DNA from: Arabidopsis thaliana
Taxonomy: Eukaryota; Streptophyta; Magnoliopsida; Brassicales; Brassicaceae
DNA length: 64,000 nucleotides
Assembly (NCBI RefSeq): GCF_000001735.4
Contig: NC_003071.7
Span: forward strand, 4,643,151-4,707,150
Reading direction: 5' to 3'
Below the pieces are notes generated by a model, which was not told where the DNA came from, did not search any database, and was given only the letters and a program-made list of their open reading frames with translations. This document shows positions 13,181 to 24,118 of this stretch, one piece after another; the first letter of the stretch is position 1; every line of letters begins with the position of its first letter. A program made the position numbers and the translations under genes.

Positions 13181-13208
13181 CCGCGATGTAGCGCGGGTAC
13201 AAACCTAG
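13181..13208 (+). mobile_element. Helitron 3' terminus, plus strand
   Basis: CCGCGATGTAGCGCGG gives a CCGCG/CGCGG stem, followed by GTACAAACCTAG and then T. This fits a Helitron 3' end with CTAG terminus inserted between A and T. It lies just left of the MURA remnant. Confidence 0.55.
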
Positions 13209-13389
13209 TTAATGGACATTATGTTGGTAACTATGTATTTCGGGTCCATTCTGACATTTGAATATATTGTAATGGTTGATTGTAGTTAATCTTAGGTAGA
13301 TTAGTGTTTTTGGTCCGAGAATCAATTTGCTAGAATAGGAAAATCTAGGTATCACTGAGAAACGTGGTATAATTGTTCGAAGTAGTATA

Positions 13390-14634
13390 TCTGATACAAA
13401 TGGTATTTATGAGATAACAGCTAATGATTTTTTTTTCAAGAGAATGAGCAACCTTCCAATAAACATATATTTTGATTATGATGGATATTATTCAAAAACT
13501 GGAGAACCATATATTAATGAAATCCAAAAGTAGTTGGTTTGTATGGTATATCGTTTAGGACATCATCAATGGAGGAGATAACTTATTCATAGTTAGTGGA
13601 TAAGATATGCATGAAGATTAAGATAGATGAATCTACGATAAAGCTGTTCTTGAGTTACATTCCATCAGAAGTTAAAATTCTTACATATTTATATATTAGG
13701 GATGATGATGATGTATATGTTTATCTAACCATGTTGGATGAAGAGAAAACTAGAAGTGTCTTGCATGTAGAAGTCGGTAATGACTTGGAAATGGTTCAAT
13801 TAAACGAGCAAAAATCGAGAGTACAAGAAAAATGTTCAGTTGGTGTGAATTATTTTGAAGAGAATTTTAGTAGTACAGATAATGATGATAGAGCTAATGT
13901 TGGTGCTATAACTCTTTACGCAAATGAGCCACTAAGAGAACAACTTCATGAGACTTTGGAGCCACTAGAAATTGTTGCTATTAGAGATGTAGATAATGGT
14001 ATTGATAGTAATGTGGATATGAGTAAGGAAAATGATGGTATTCGTAAATATGTTTAGAAACCACGTGTTAGCCAAAATGCTAAGTTTAAACCTCCATGGG
14101 AAGATGATCTTGATCTCGTTATAGGTCAAGAATTTAAAAACATGCATGATGTGAAATATTTAGTTGAGACAAGAGCAAATAAGAATTGTTTTGGTCTGCC
14201 TTTACAAAACTCAGATACGAAGCGGTATGTGGCAACATGTGTTGAAGAATGGTATGTACGATATTTGAAGGCTAAGCATTCAACTTGCTTCTCTATTCGA
14301 ACATATAAGAAGTTGCTTACATGTGTATAGTCGAGTACTGCTACATGCATCAAAAGAAGAGGTACTACATGTTTAGTTGCATCCGTATTGCATGAAGATT
14401 ATCCATGTCAATAAAAGACCCCAAGTCCTGAAAGTCTCATTAGTCTTGTTCAGGAAAAATATGGTACAAAAGTGTCATACTCGATTGCTAATAGGGAAAA
14501 AAAACTACATCTTAGTGATATTCGTGCCAGTCCAGATGAGAGTTTCAAGATGGTTTATCAATATTTGCATATGTTTGAGAAGGTGGATCATGGCACAAAA
14601 ACTAGTGTGGTATTTGATGAAGAAAAAAGGTTAC
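13390..14634 (+). pseudogene. MURA (Mutator-like) transposase N-terminal fragment
   Basis: Reading through several stops, the order matches the N-terminal half of plant MuDR transposases. A PB1-like segment comes first (LSYIPSEVKILTYLYIRDD at 13641-13700, DVYVYLTMLDEEKTRSVLH), then an acidic linker. The MuDR DNA-binding domain follows from about 14083 (FKPPWEDDLDLVIGQEF, VETRANKNCFG, SFKMVYQYLHMFEKV). An in-frame TAG lies at 14055-14057 and another at 14328-14330. The catalytic MULE DDE and SWIM zinc finger are absent because the sequence breaks at about 14634 into a pyrimidine-rich block. Confidence 0.82.
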
Positions 14635-15122
14635 CTATTTGTACCTATTCTCCACCTTTTCCCTCTTCTCAATTGACTCTTTCTCTTTATCTTCAGCCAA
14701 CTCTCTTTATCTTTAGCCAAACCACTTGATTCTTTCCTTTCTCTACATCTTCTCCAATCTCATTCTCTTCCAACTCTTTTTCTTTTCCTTTCTATACATC
14801 TTCTTCAATCTCATACTCTTCCAACTCTTTTTCTTTCTCATTCTATTTTTTTCTCTCCATCTTCTTTAGTATCAGACTCATTTTCTCTCTCTGCCTTTCC
14901 ATCTTCATCGATATCAGACTCATTCTCTTTCTCTGCCTCTCCATCTTCTTCGATCACATCCTCCTCTAATTTAGGCTCATTTTCTTTGTTTCACCTGCAT
15001 CTTCTTCGAACTCATTCTCTTCCAACTCAGTCTCATCTCCTTCCTCTTCATCTCCCTCTCCAATTCATTCTCTTCCAACTCATTATCTTTCTCTTTCTCT
15101 CTATGTTTGTTCTCACCTTCTT
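14635..15122. repeat. Pyrimidine-rich degenerate repeat
   Basis: CT-rich block made of approximate repeats of TCTCCATCTTCTTCGATC / TCAGACTCATTCTC units. On the minus strand it would encode an acidic low-complexity protein (EDGEAEKENESDIDEDG). That resembles the charged tail of the DUF1985 gene, so it may be a remnant of a similar gene. No start or domain is visible. Confidence 0.55.
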
Positions 15123-15330
15123 TACTTATACATTATTTTAATATCTTCACTATTCTCTGAAACTGCCTCGACCACACTATAACTAACATTGCATTATAAA
15201 GCTTTTCAAAAAATATTTACTTGTTTTCATGAATGATAAGCTTTGTCCAACCATCAACAATCACAGTATTTTTGGTTAAGTTTTTTTGATAAAAATGTGT
15301 AACAATTTTCTTGGAAAGCAAGTTAGTCTG

Positions 15331-17627
15331 ATGGTCGAGAATCGAGATCTTGATATTGGTACTGCACCATGTACGTATAACACAAGGACTAAAATCTTCT
15401 TATGGATTATTTACTGACTGATTTTATGAACCGCTTCAGTTATTTTTTGTGTCTTTGTGTAGATGCAGTCAAGAATTTTCTCGGTCAAGATCCTGAAGGA
15501 GCTCATCTCATGGTGAAACTAGCGAGTACACCTTGTAAATCTCTCTACAGATATATCTAAAGTTCAATAATGTTTTTGAAAATTGGGTTTATTTTGTTTG
15601 ATAACTCTTTGCATTATGTAGCTGATAGGTCAGAGATGAGTCCTTCAAGCTTGGCAACGTTGGCATTGGATGATACACATGGTCTAACAAGTCATAAAAA
15701 CACATATGGTACTAGATTCATGCTCGAAAACTCGATTTCTTGCACTTTTGACATCTAAGAATTTCCTTGTGTTTTTCTCCTTCGTAGTAAACAAGTTGCA
15801 GATTCCTAATGATCAGCAAAATCAATTTCATTCTTATCAATGGTCTACTACAACTAATCATATACCTTGTAAAGAACAGACTCAAACCATTCTCTCTTCT
15901 GAATATTGAGTTTGTTTTGTTTGATATCTATTGCATTGTACAGCAGGTCATGATTGCAGCTGGCAAAACTTGGTTTCTTTCACTTTTGACTTCTAAAGCT
16001 TCCTTTGGTTTCTCTGTCTTGTAGTAAACCAGTTGCCGATTCCAATTGGTCAGCAAAATCATCTTCCTCAAAACCAATGGTCTACACCAAATCATCAAGC
16101 TTCTAAAGAAGAGATTCAATCTTTCTCTCTTAATCTATCATTTGTTTATCACTTTTACTTGAGCATTTTTTATGAATGGCTCAACTTTCATTCTCCATAG
16201 GTACTCGTGGAGCTCCTACCGTTCAACCAGCAGCTAATGATCAAACCTTTTTCTCCATAGGTACCCATCTAGGAGCTCCTACCGTTCCACCAGGAGCTAA
16301 TGATCACTGGTTTCCTTATAGTGATCCTGCGTGTAAAAAAGACTTAGTCTTTCTCTCTTAATCTATCATTTGTTTAACACTTCTACTTGAGCATTTTAAT
16401 GAATTACACTACTTTCTTTCTCCATAGGTACCAATTCTGGAGCTTCTGCCGTTCCACCAGCAGATAATGGTCAATGGTTGCCATATACAGATCCTACGTG
16501 TAAAGAAAACACTCAACCTTTATCCCTCATAGTTTAAACCCTTTTACATTGAATTACTCTTTCTTTCTTTTTTCTCCATAGATAACTATACTGTTGTATA
16601 TTCAACCGGTGCACCAGCAGCCACTGCTCAATGGCCAACATCTAATGATTTCCTTCCCATAGATACTCGAGCTCCAACTTTTGCAAAAGCACCTACTGCG
16701 GCATTTGACCATTTTGCAAATGGTTTTGGAGAAGATATTAATAATAGCAGCCCAAATTTCCAGCCGATGGATCCTTCAACAGCAAAACTACTAACACAAC
16801 TCGACCACCTGCAACAAGACCCATATGGACAATACCAACTGCCACTGCAGGTTCTAAAAAAACCCTCACTAGAAGAGCTGCGAAAACTTCCATATGAAGT
16901 AAACAACGTGCTGCGATATGATGGAAACAACAACGGGATGCAAGGAGTACTAATGAAACCCGAAAAGCCGCCACAAGACCTATATGGACAATGCCAACCG
17001 CAACCACAGATCCAACGAAACTTTTCAGTACAAGAGCTGCAAAAACTTCAATATGAAGCAAACAACAACGGGTTGCAATATGATGCACACAACAACGGGC
17101 TGCAAGGAGGACTAACGCAACCCGAGAAGCCACTACAAGACCTATATGGAAAATGCCAACAGAATCTCTCAGTAGAAGATCTGCTACCTCTTGAATATGA
17201 AGCAAACAACAACGGACTGCAAGGAGGACTAACACAACCCGAGAAGCCATTACAAGACCTATATGGAGAATGCCAACAAAATCTCTCAGTAGAAGATCTG
17301 CTAACTCTTGAATATGAAGCAAACAACAACAAACTGCTAGGAGTACCAACGCAACCCGAGAAGCCACTACAAGACCTATATGGAGAATGCCAACAGAATC
17401 TCTCAGTAGAAGATCTGCTACCTCTTGAATATGAAGCAAACAACAACGGACTACAAGGAGGACTAACGCAACCCGAGAAGCCACTACAAGACCTATATGG
17501 AGAATGCCAACATAATCTCTCAATAGAAGATCTGCTACCTCTTGAATATGAAGCAAACAACAACGGACTGCAAGGAGGACTAACACAACCCGAGAAGCCA
17601 CTACAAGACCTATATGGAGAATGCTAA
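15331..17627 (+). CDS. Repeat-rich protein gene with duplicated phase-1 exons
   Basis: An exon series can be read in one frame, each beginning and ending in phase 1 (T|..., donors GTAAAG/GTACGT, acceptors CTCCATAG or TTCGTAG). Exons start at about 15331, 15463, 15622, 15788, 16025, 16201, 16429 and 16582. Neighbouring exons are clear duplicates: NFLGKQ/NFLGQD, then VNKLQIPNDQQNQ/VNQLPIPIGQQNH, then GAPTVPPGANDHWF/GASAVPPADNGQWL. The last exon encodes 39-residue repeats rich in Asn, Gln and Leu (SVEDLLPLEYEANNNG, PEKPLQDLYGEC) and ends at TAA 17625-17627. Without that TAA the frame stays open to TGA 17739-17741. I do not recognise the family. A Gln/Pro-rich C-terminal region of a transcription factor is possible, but no DNA-binding domain is present. 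The true 5' end is unknown. Confidence 0.55.
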
Positions 17628-17741
17628 CAGAATTTCTCAGTAGAAGATCTGCTAACTCTTGAATATGAAGCAAACAATAACGGCCTGCTAGGAGTAATAC
17701 CGCAACAACATCGTTATCATCAGGAAAAAGAGACGATCTGA
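17157..17741 (+). repeat. Five 117-bp coding tandem repeats
   Basis: Units begin at 17157, 17274, 17391, 17508 and 17625 with a period of exactly 117 bases (39 codons). Each starts CAACAGAATCTCTCAGTAG or a close variant. The fifth starts TAACAG, a C-to-T change that turns the first codon of the unit into a stop. Upstream partial units (from about 16860 and 16990) are more diverged, so the array seems to have grown at its 3' side. Confidence 0.95.
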
Positions 17742-17993
17742 CGCGCTAATTCACAGAGGAAGTAGTACTTCTTGAAAAACTCTGGACTCTCTTTCTGAAG
17801 CTGCTCCCATACTAATAAAGAAACAAAATCAAATTCCTTATAAACAAGCACAGAATCACATCAAAGCAGAGATTATAAAATACAAACTTGGTTTGGTGAG
17901 ATGGTGACTAATCTTGTGATTGTCCTCCACATATGTCTCCGTTTCTTCCAAACTCATGTACTTGTAAATGCATGTCTCAATTAAGTTCTTAAC
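17720..17993 (-). CDS. A_thal_3526-type plant-specific small protein
   Basis: Two minus-strand exons splice cleanly. 17993-17888 encodes VKNLIETCIYKYMSLEETE followed by TYVEDNHKISHHL, and 17811-17720 encodes WEQLQKESPEFFKKYYFL, ending LARQIVSFS and TGA. Joined at CCAA|TATGG they give the order of the plant-specific family annotated as TIGR01589: an NLIE...YM helix, then W..L..E.PEFF..Y. Borders are GTTTGT and TTATTAG, and GTTTCAG upstream. The first exon, expected at 18000-18110, is not resolved. The family is found in many land plants and has no firm function. The gene faces the repeat gene tail-to-tail. Confidence 0.62.
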
Positions 17994-18059
17994 CTGAAAC
18001 AGAACAAACAACAATCGCATGATATAAGACAGAGTAGGTAACACAAAAAACTTCACAGA

Positions 18060-19503
18060 TTCATGAACGTTTTAGAGATTTGGTGTAGAAAGTATCAATA
18101 CGTTGTCTATGGTCTCAGAAACATTACTACCGGCGATCTCGCTCCCACCGGCAGCGACCAGCGCAATTCAGATCCTCTATTCGCCGCCTCAGACCAACCG
18201 TACCTTCTCCATCCTCTACCCAAACGAGCCTCAACTAGGGTTTCAGTTATTGAGCCTTTTCCCATCCTTGAGCCCATTACCTTTCTACCGGCCCACTCCC
18301 AATTGCAATGGCCCAACTTTCTCTTTTGATTGGCCCAGGTCTGTTCTTTATTCCCCTTTACCAATTTCAGTCTGATTGTTGCTCTGTTTCTCTGTTCTGT
18401 GTGGCCAAGGCGTCCACCAGAGAGGTGTAGCATTTTCGATGTTTTGGTTTTGTGTATGTCGTGTTAAAACCTTCGCGTCAATCTCACTTTTGGCCTTGTT
18501 CTTTGAAAAGATTTACTTGTTGATCTCCTTTTGGCAAGGTAACTTTTGTCCTGGATATTCTCGGGTTTCTTACCTTAAGCCGTCAACCGACCTTAAGCCC
18601 ATTACAACCTCCGTTACCTCATCGTGTCGGATCATGCTCTCATATAGAGCTACTCGAACTTTCCTTTGCGATCCCGAATTGTATTCACAGCCTCTGTTCA
18701 GAATTGGAAATATTGGGTTTAACCACCACTCCAAAAGCCTCGGATTGAAGAAGACCGACTTTCACTGGAGTTTGTTCAATCCTTCATCTCCATTCCCTCT
18801 CAATCTGAAGTTTCATCAAGTGCTAACCAACGACTTTAAGGATCCTCTTCATGAAAATCGACGATGGAAGAAGAGCGGCATTATGATCCCGCCTCCAAGG
18901 AGCGGTGATTCCCGACACTTCTTCAAATCGTCATCTCTGCTGCGCCTATTTATCGAACCCTTCCTTTTGCTATTGTTTTTTAGCATCTTCAGAGATCTCC
19001 CTATTGAATTTACAAGATTGCAGAAGAAGGGCATTATGATCCCGCATCAAACGAGCGGTGATTACCCAACCTTCTCCAAACTCTGTTCTTCGATCCTAAT
19101 GGTTTTTGAACTCAAGAGCATACCCGAATTTATCTATATCTATCAGGATATTCAACCCTTTGTCCCAATGTCCTCGCTGCGTTTTGCGTCGACGAACACA
19201 GAGGTACAGGACTCTTTCTCAACGTCATTTTATCATTGTTTGATAGTGACTATCTCATAATTCTCCGACTTGTTCGTGGACGTGTCTTTGACACACTTTG
19301 AAGTCGTTTGTGGTATGTGGCTTGTTTGCCTCTGTCTCCGACTCTCATCGGCCTATCCAATCTACTTATCGACCTATGTAGCTAGATTATGTTTTTCTAA
19401 GATCTTTGTAACCCTTTTCATCCTTGCAGACTTTGTAAACTTGCCCTTTTGGAATATGATTGAATGAATACATGTCTTGTTTGACAAAAAAAAAAAAAAA
19501 AAA
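18060..19503 (+). mobile_element. Poly(A)-ended retroposed segment, possible LINE or processed sequence
   Basis: The segment ends in 18 consecutive A at 19486-19503 after TTGAATGAATACATGTC, as LINE, SINE or processed retroposons do. A 294-codon open frame (18376-19260) shows no domain I know. Two blocks within it are related: GGCATTATGATCCCGC at about 18879 and 19030, each followed by a GAGCGGTGATT-like word. 18060-18340 is GC-rich and may contain the first exon or promoter of the minus-strand small gene. The left boundary and a target duplication were not found, so the retroposon call rests mainly on the A tail. Confidence 0.35.
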
Positions 19504-19746
19504 TCTATAAATTTATGAATATATATTATGTAAAACTTAGTAAAATATGATTTTAGTATTGTTTTTCTTCAATTTATATTAATTTTTTGTAAAATTCAAT
19601 TCTAATACTTTTACTACGTATAAATGTTTTTTTTTTTTTTTTTCTAAACCTAATAATGGTTATCTACTTGTAATAGATTTTTAGAAAAATTATTGATTGT
19701 ATAGAGAAACTACCTTTTAGATCAAATTTTTGTAAACAATTACAAA

Positions 19747-19860
19747 CTTTGTAAAATCTCTCCATAAATTAATAATTAATAATTTATCGATAAATTAATA
19801 CCTCTCTAAATTAATAAATTTTCTTGGTCCCGACATTATTAATTTATAGAGGTTTTACTG
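19747..19860. mobile_element. Emigrant-like MITE (pogo type)
   Basis: It ends ATTAATTTATAGAGGTTTTACTG followed by TA, the inverted form of the Emigrant terminus CAGTAAAACCTCTATAAAT. The left end is a decayed version of the same (GTAAAATCTCTCCATAAAT). TA target duplications and the internal ATTAATAAATTTT palindromic words fit the family, which is mobilised by Lemi1-type pogo transposases. Confidence 0.7.
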
Positions 19861-19862
19861 TA

Positions 19863-20496
19863 TTTGTAAAATCTCTCTATAAATTAATAATGTTGGGACC
19901 ATGAGATTTTATTAATTTATAGATATTAATTTATAGAAATATTTAATCAAAATACAACACTATATTCTTTCAGAATATAATAAAAGTCAATAGCATACTC
20001 GATTATCCGGGTGAAAATGAAGCATACTCAAAGAGTTTTGAGAAGAAATTGTGATTTCTGTCTATAATGTTGGTGAATAAATTGAAGACGATAATGTGAA
20101 ACTTTTGGAAATAGTGACACGTAAGGAAGCAATTATCGCGCCTAGAACTCTTCACAACTTTTTGATACATATCGAGAAGACAACACCAGAAGTTTTTGAT
20201 GCAACAAAGAAAATTAGAGATGGACTTTAACAAGATTCAAATTTTAAGAAAAGACAAACAACGCTAGATTCATATTATATTAAATTATCTTAAAGTATGC
20301 TTAAAATTTGTGGTTATTAATTTATGATATTATTGGGACCATATTGTTACATAGAGATTTCAAAAAAAAATATTATCTTATTATCTTATCGATATTTTTG
20401 GTTAATTTTTACATTGACCCGACTTGGGACCGGCATAATTTATTAATTTATCGTGTTTATTAATTGATCGAGTATTAATTTATAGTGTTTCTACTG
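19863..20496 (+). mobile_element. Internally deleted Lemi1/pogo element with transposase remnant
   Basis: The left end TTTGTAAAATCTCTCTATAA and right end TTATAGTGTTTCTACTG, each next to TA, are degenerate pogo inverted repeats, with GTTGGGACC/ATTGGGACC subterminal copies. At 20105-20292 the plus strand reads LEIVTRKEAIIAPRTLHNF then IEKTTPEVFDATKKIRDGL, a stop, and NFKKRQTTLDSYYIKLS. This matches the C-terminal end of plant pogo-like transposases. The helix-turn-helix and catalytic parts are deleted. Confidence 0.75.
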
Positions 20497-21193
20497 TATA
20501 AGCCCTAATGTCTTTATTGAACCGGGATAAACCGGTCCGTTTGGGTCACTCAATTCACATGTTTTGGATGGTTATCTGTCGTTTTCTATCCGGTTTTATC
20601 TAGATCACTATGTTTGTTGACGGTACTACTCTCAAGCCATTATCTCATAGACACAAAATCAATAACTTAAACAAATCATAAGATAACTCACTAGATTGTT
20701 TTATTTACTCTTGAAGAAGAAACATAAACAAAATTGGGAATGTACTTTTCAATATCATCTACACATATCTCCTCAAATACAAGTGAACCTAAACCACTAT
20801 GCTAACTGAACTATTTAAGTGATTTTACCAAGGGAAACCAATTATATACACTCTAATACTCCCCCTCAAGATCCTTTTATCTTGGATTTGAAAACTCCAT
20901 GAAAATTGGGAAAGGTTTAAACCATAAAATCAACTGAAATCACAATGTCCTCTGGCGGTCTTGTTAGTGATCTAAAGACAAATGTGCTTCAATGACCAGA
21001 ATCATCTACATGCTTTTGCCTTAAGACTAACAAGACTACCATCACCATGTAGCAACAAAAATAATCTACAACTTTTGATTCCAATAAAGAATAACTTCAA
21101 CAGATTTGGCTTCTTCATTGTATAACAAATGGACATCTTCATACACTTGTGCATGAAATAGTCAACATAATGAGGTATATATGTGAATCTAAG

Positions 21194-24118
21194 AAGCACG
21201 GGGACGGCTAAAAGGTGACGTATCCCGTATCGGAAACGTTTTAGATCGGGGACGTTTCTCAAACTTGGGGACGATAGCAGCTTTTGGGGACGGCGCCGAA
21301 CCGTTTGAGGGACGTTTCAGAAATGTTTCTACCCCAAAAAAGAAAATATAACTTTTTTTTCTTCTATAAATTATAAAAGAAAAGGAAAATATATTCTTAA
21401 ACTTTGTGTAATTAGGGTTTAAGAAACGTTTAATCTCCCTTAATATACAAGAGCCCGTTGTTTTTTTTTTCATCTAAACTAAATCTTCTCGACTTCTCTC
21501 CTTTCACACCCTCTGGAAAGTAGATTTCTATAAAAGGTATATCATGACTCATCTCTAAGTTTTTAATATGATTAAAATCTCTTTTTAATACAAGTTATTA
21601 GTCGAGTACGGTTGGTTGACTAACAAATAGCGACGTGATGCTTAAGAGATTAAGAAATTTGTTTAATCTTTGTTTGACAAATAGCTTTGGTTGGACTGTT
21701 TCATATCGGTCGAATACAGATTATGGAATCGTCTTAATAATTTGCTTTTCATATTGCTTGCAGCCGATATCATGGCTTCTGAAAATAATGATGATGATAT
21801 TGGTGGTGGGTCTAATGAAAGTGGTGAAGCTCCATTATGGACTTACATGACCAAGAAAACAAAACAAGGAGCAAAAGGAAGATCTTGGTCTTTTAAGTGT
21901 AACATATGTGGTGAAACCAAGAGCGGCTCTTATTCGAGAGTGAGAGCAAATTTGCTTGGAATAAAAAATGCGGGTATTGCTCCTTGTAAGAAAGTAACTA
22001 GGTGTGAAAGGCTCAATATGCAAAGGTTAGAAGACGAGTTTGAGAAGAAGAAAAGCGAGTCTGGAGCTAGAGCGGTTCCTTTGCCTTGGGAAACAAGTTC
22101 TGTAGCTTCTTCTGCCTTTAAGAAGAGAAAGTCTAGCATCTCCCCTCTTGAAAGAGCATTTGGTATTGAGGTCAGAGATCAGTTGGATCAGGAAATTGCA
22201 AGAATGTTTTACACAGGAGGACTACCATTTAATCTTGCAGGAAATCCGCATTATCAAAGGTCCTTTCAGTTTGCTACTGACAACAAAATTGATGATTATG
22301 TGCTTCCTGGTTATAATAAGCTGCGAACAACTTTGTTACACAAAGAGAGAGATCATGTTGAGCAGTTACTAGAACCAGTTAAGTTATCATGGAAAGAAAA
22401 AGGGGTGAGTATTGTGTCAGATGGTTGGAGTGATCCTACGAGAAAACCTTTGATCAATTTCTTTGCTACTTCTGAAAATGGTCCTTTGTTTCTCAAGGCC
22501 GTGAATTGTTTTGGTGAAGTGAAAGATAAATTCTTCATTTCTGATTTGATGAAAGATGTTTTGAATGAAGTGGGTCATCAAAACGTTGCGCAAATCATCA
22601 CTGTTAATGCAACAAATTGTAAGGCGGCCGGAGAGATTATTGAGTGCACGTATCCTCATATCTATTGGACTCCATGTGTTGTGCATACCCATAATCTTGT
22701 TTTAAAGAATATTTGTGCAGCAAAGAATGTGGAAGGGGATGCAATTGGATAACAGAAGTTCATGAAGATGCGCTCGCAATAAAACATTTCATCATGAACC
22801 AAAACATGAGACTGTCAATTTTCAGTAAGTTCTCTCCTCTCAAGTTGCTTTCGGTCCTCGATACTCGTTTTGCTTCCATTATTGTGATGCTTAAGAGATT
22901 AAAGCTTATCAAAAGAGGCCTTCAAGCTATGATCATAAGTGAGGAGTGGTCTACTTATAAAGAGGATAGTTGGGGGAAAGCAATGTTGGTTAAAGAGAAG
23001 ATTGTGAATGATGAATGGTGGGAAAAAGTGTTTTATATAATTGATTTCACAAGACCCATATATGACATGTTTAGATTCTGTGACACTGACAAGGAATGTC
23101 TTCACTTGGTATATGAGATGTTGGATTCCATGATTGAGAAGGTGAAGTTTGAGATCTTCAAGAAATAAAAACGTCCAATGACTGTACATAGTGACTTCTA
23201 TGATGTTGTTTATGAGATCTTAGTGGCTCGGTGGACGAAGAATAATACTCCTTTACATTGTCTACCTCACCCTTTAAATCGTAGGTAAAACTAAAACTAT
23301 ATATTTTATTTTTTATTTTAATTTCCTTGCAAACATATAATATATTGTATAGTTGCAGATTTTATAGTGATGCATGGCTAAGTGAGGATCTTAAGAGAAA
23401 AGCTCCTCATAGAGATACTGAAATCTCTCATGCAAGAATTAAGTGTTTTCGAAGATGTTTCCTAATGCTGATGAGCATAGAAGAGTTCTGGATAAGTATG
23501 CATTATTCTCGATGAGGAGTGGTGTTTTTGCAGATTTATCATGCATTGTAGCGATGAGTACTATGGAACCTAAGATTTGGTAGGCTAACTTTGGTGCTGA
23601 AACTCCATATCTCCAGACTTTGGCTTTGAAGATACTTTGTCAACCTAGTTCATCTTCTTGTGCTGAGCACAATTGGAGTACTTACAACTTCATTCATTCA
23701 CTTAGAAGAAATAAGTTAAATCCAAGCCGAGCTGAAGATTTGGTGTACATCCACAACAATCTACGTCTTTTATCAAGAAATTGTGGTCAATATGAAGAAG
23801 AAAAAATCAAGATGTGGGATGTTGGTGGAGATACATATGATACTAGGGAGGATCTCGGCTTCTTGGAGTTTGCGGCTCTTTCATTAGATGAGCCTTAATT
23901 TGAAAATGAATTGATCAATGAGTAGCTTATTTTTATTATTCTTTAATATTTTATACTCAAATTTCTTTTATGTTAGGATTTATGAGTTACTTTCTTTATA
24001 CTATGGATCTATCGATATTTTTAATACTATTGTTATTGTCGTCCCGATGCCGTCCGCGTATCCACAAATTTTAAATATGCCGTTTTTCGTCCCCGTCCCC
24101 GTACCCGTCTCGGTGCAG
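21194..24118 (+). mobile_element. hAT transposon
   Basis: The left end AAGCACGGGGACGGC and right end CGTACCCGTCTCGGTGCAG are inverted repeats. Both ends are rich in GGGGACG/CGTCCCC words that act as subterminal repeats. The element contains a hAT transposase gene and interrupts the copia-like element. I could not define a clean 8-bp target duplication, perhaps because the outermost bases have changed. Confidence 0.8.
21772..23898 (+). pseudogene. hAT transposase (BED finger, DUF659, dimerisation domain)
   Basis: ATG at 21772 follows an acceptor (TTGCTTGCAG). A BED-type zinc finger reads KCNICGETKSGSYSRVRANL near residue 43. A DUF659 catalytic region includes VSIVSDGWSDPTRKPLINF and CVVHTHNLVLKNIC. 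The C-terminal hAT dimerisation segment reads CAEHNWSTYNFIHSLRRNKL and EDLVYIHNNLRLL. The frame is broken near 22713-22752, with stops at 23166-23168 and around 23515-23582. It carried out cut-and-paste transposition when intact and would now be inactive. Confidence 0.88.

Noticed and set aside
16738-17673. 311-codon open frame antisense to the repeat-rich gene
   Set aside because: It only exists because the 117-base repeat has no stop in that frame; the opposite strand has consistent exons, splice sites and frame.
18849-19034. Minus-strand open frame in the retroposed segment
   Set aside because: Short, no homology, overlapped by a longer plus-strand frame of equal uncertainty.
21189-21473. 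Minus-strand frames over the hAT left end
   Set aside because: They span the terminal and subterminal repeats of the hAT element and read from it into copia sequence.
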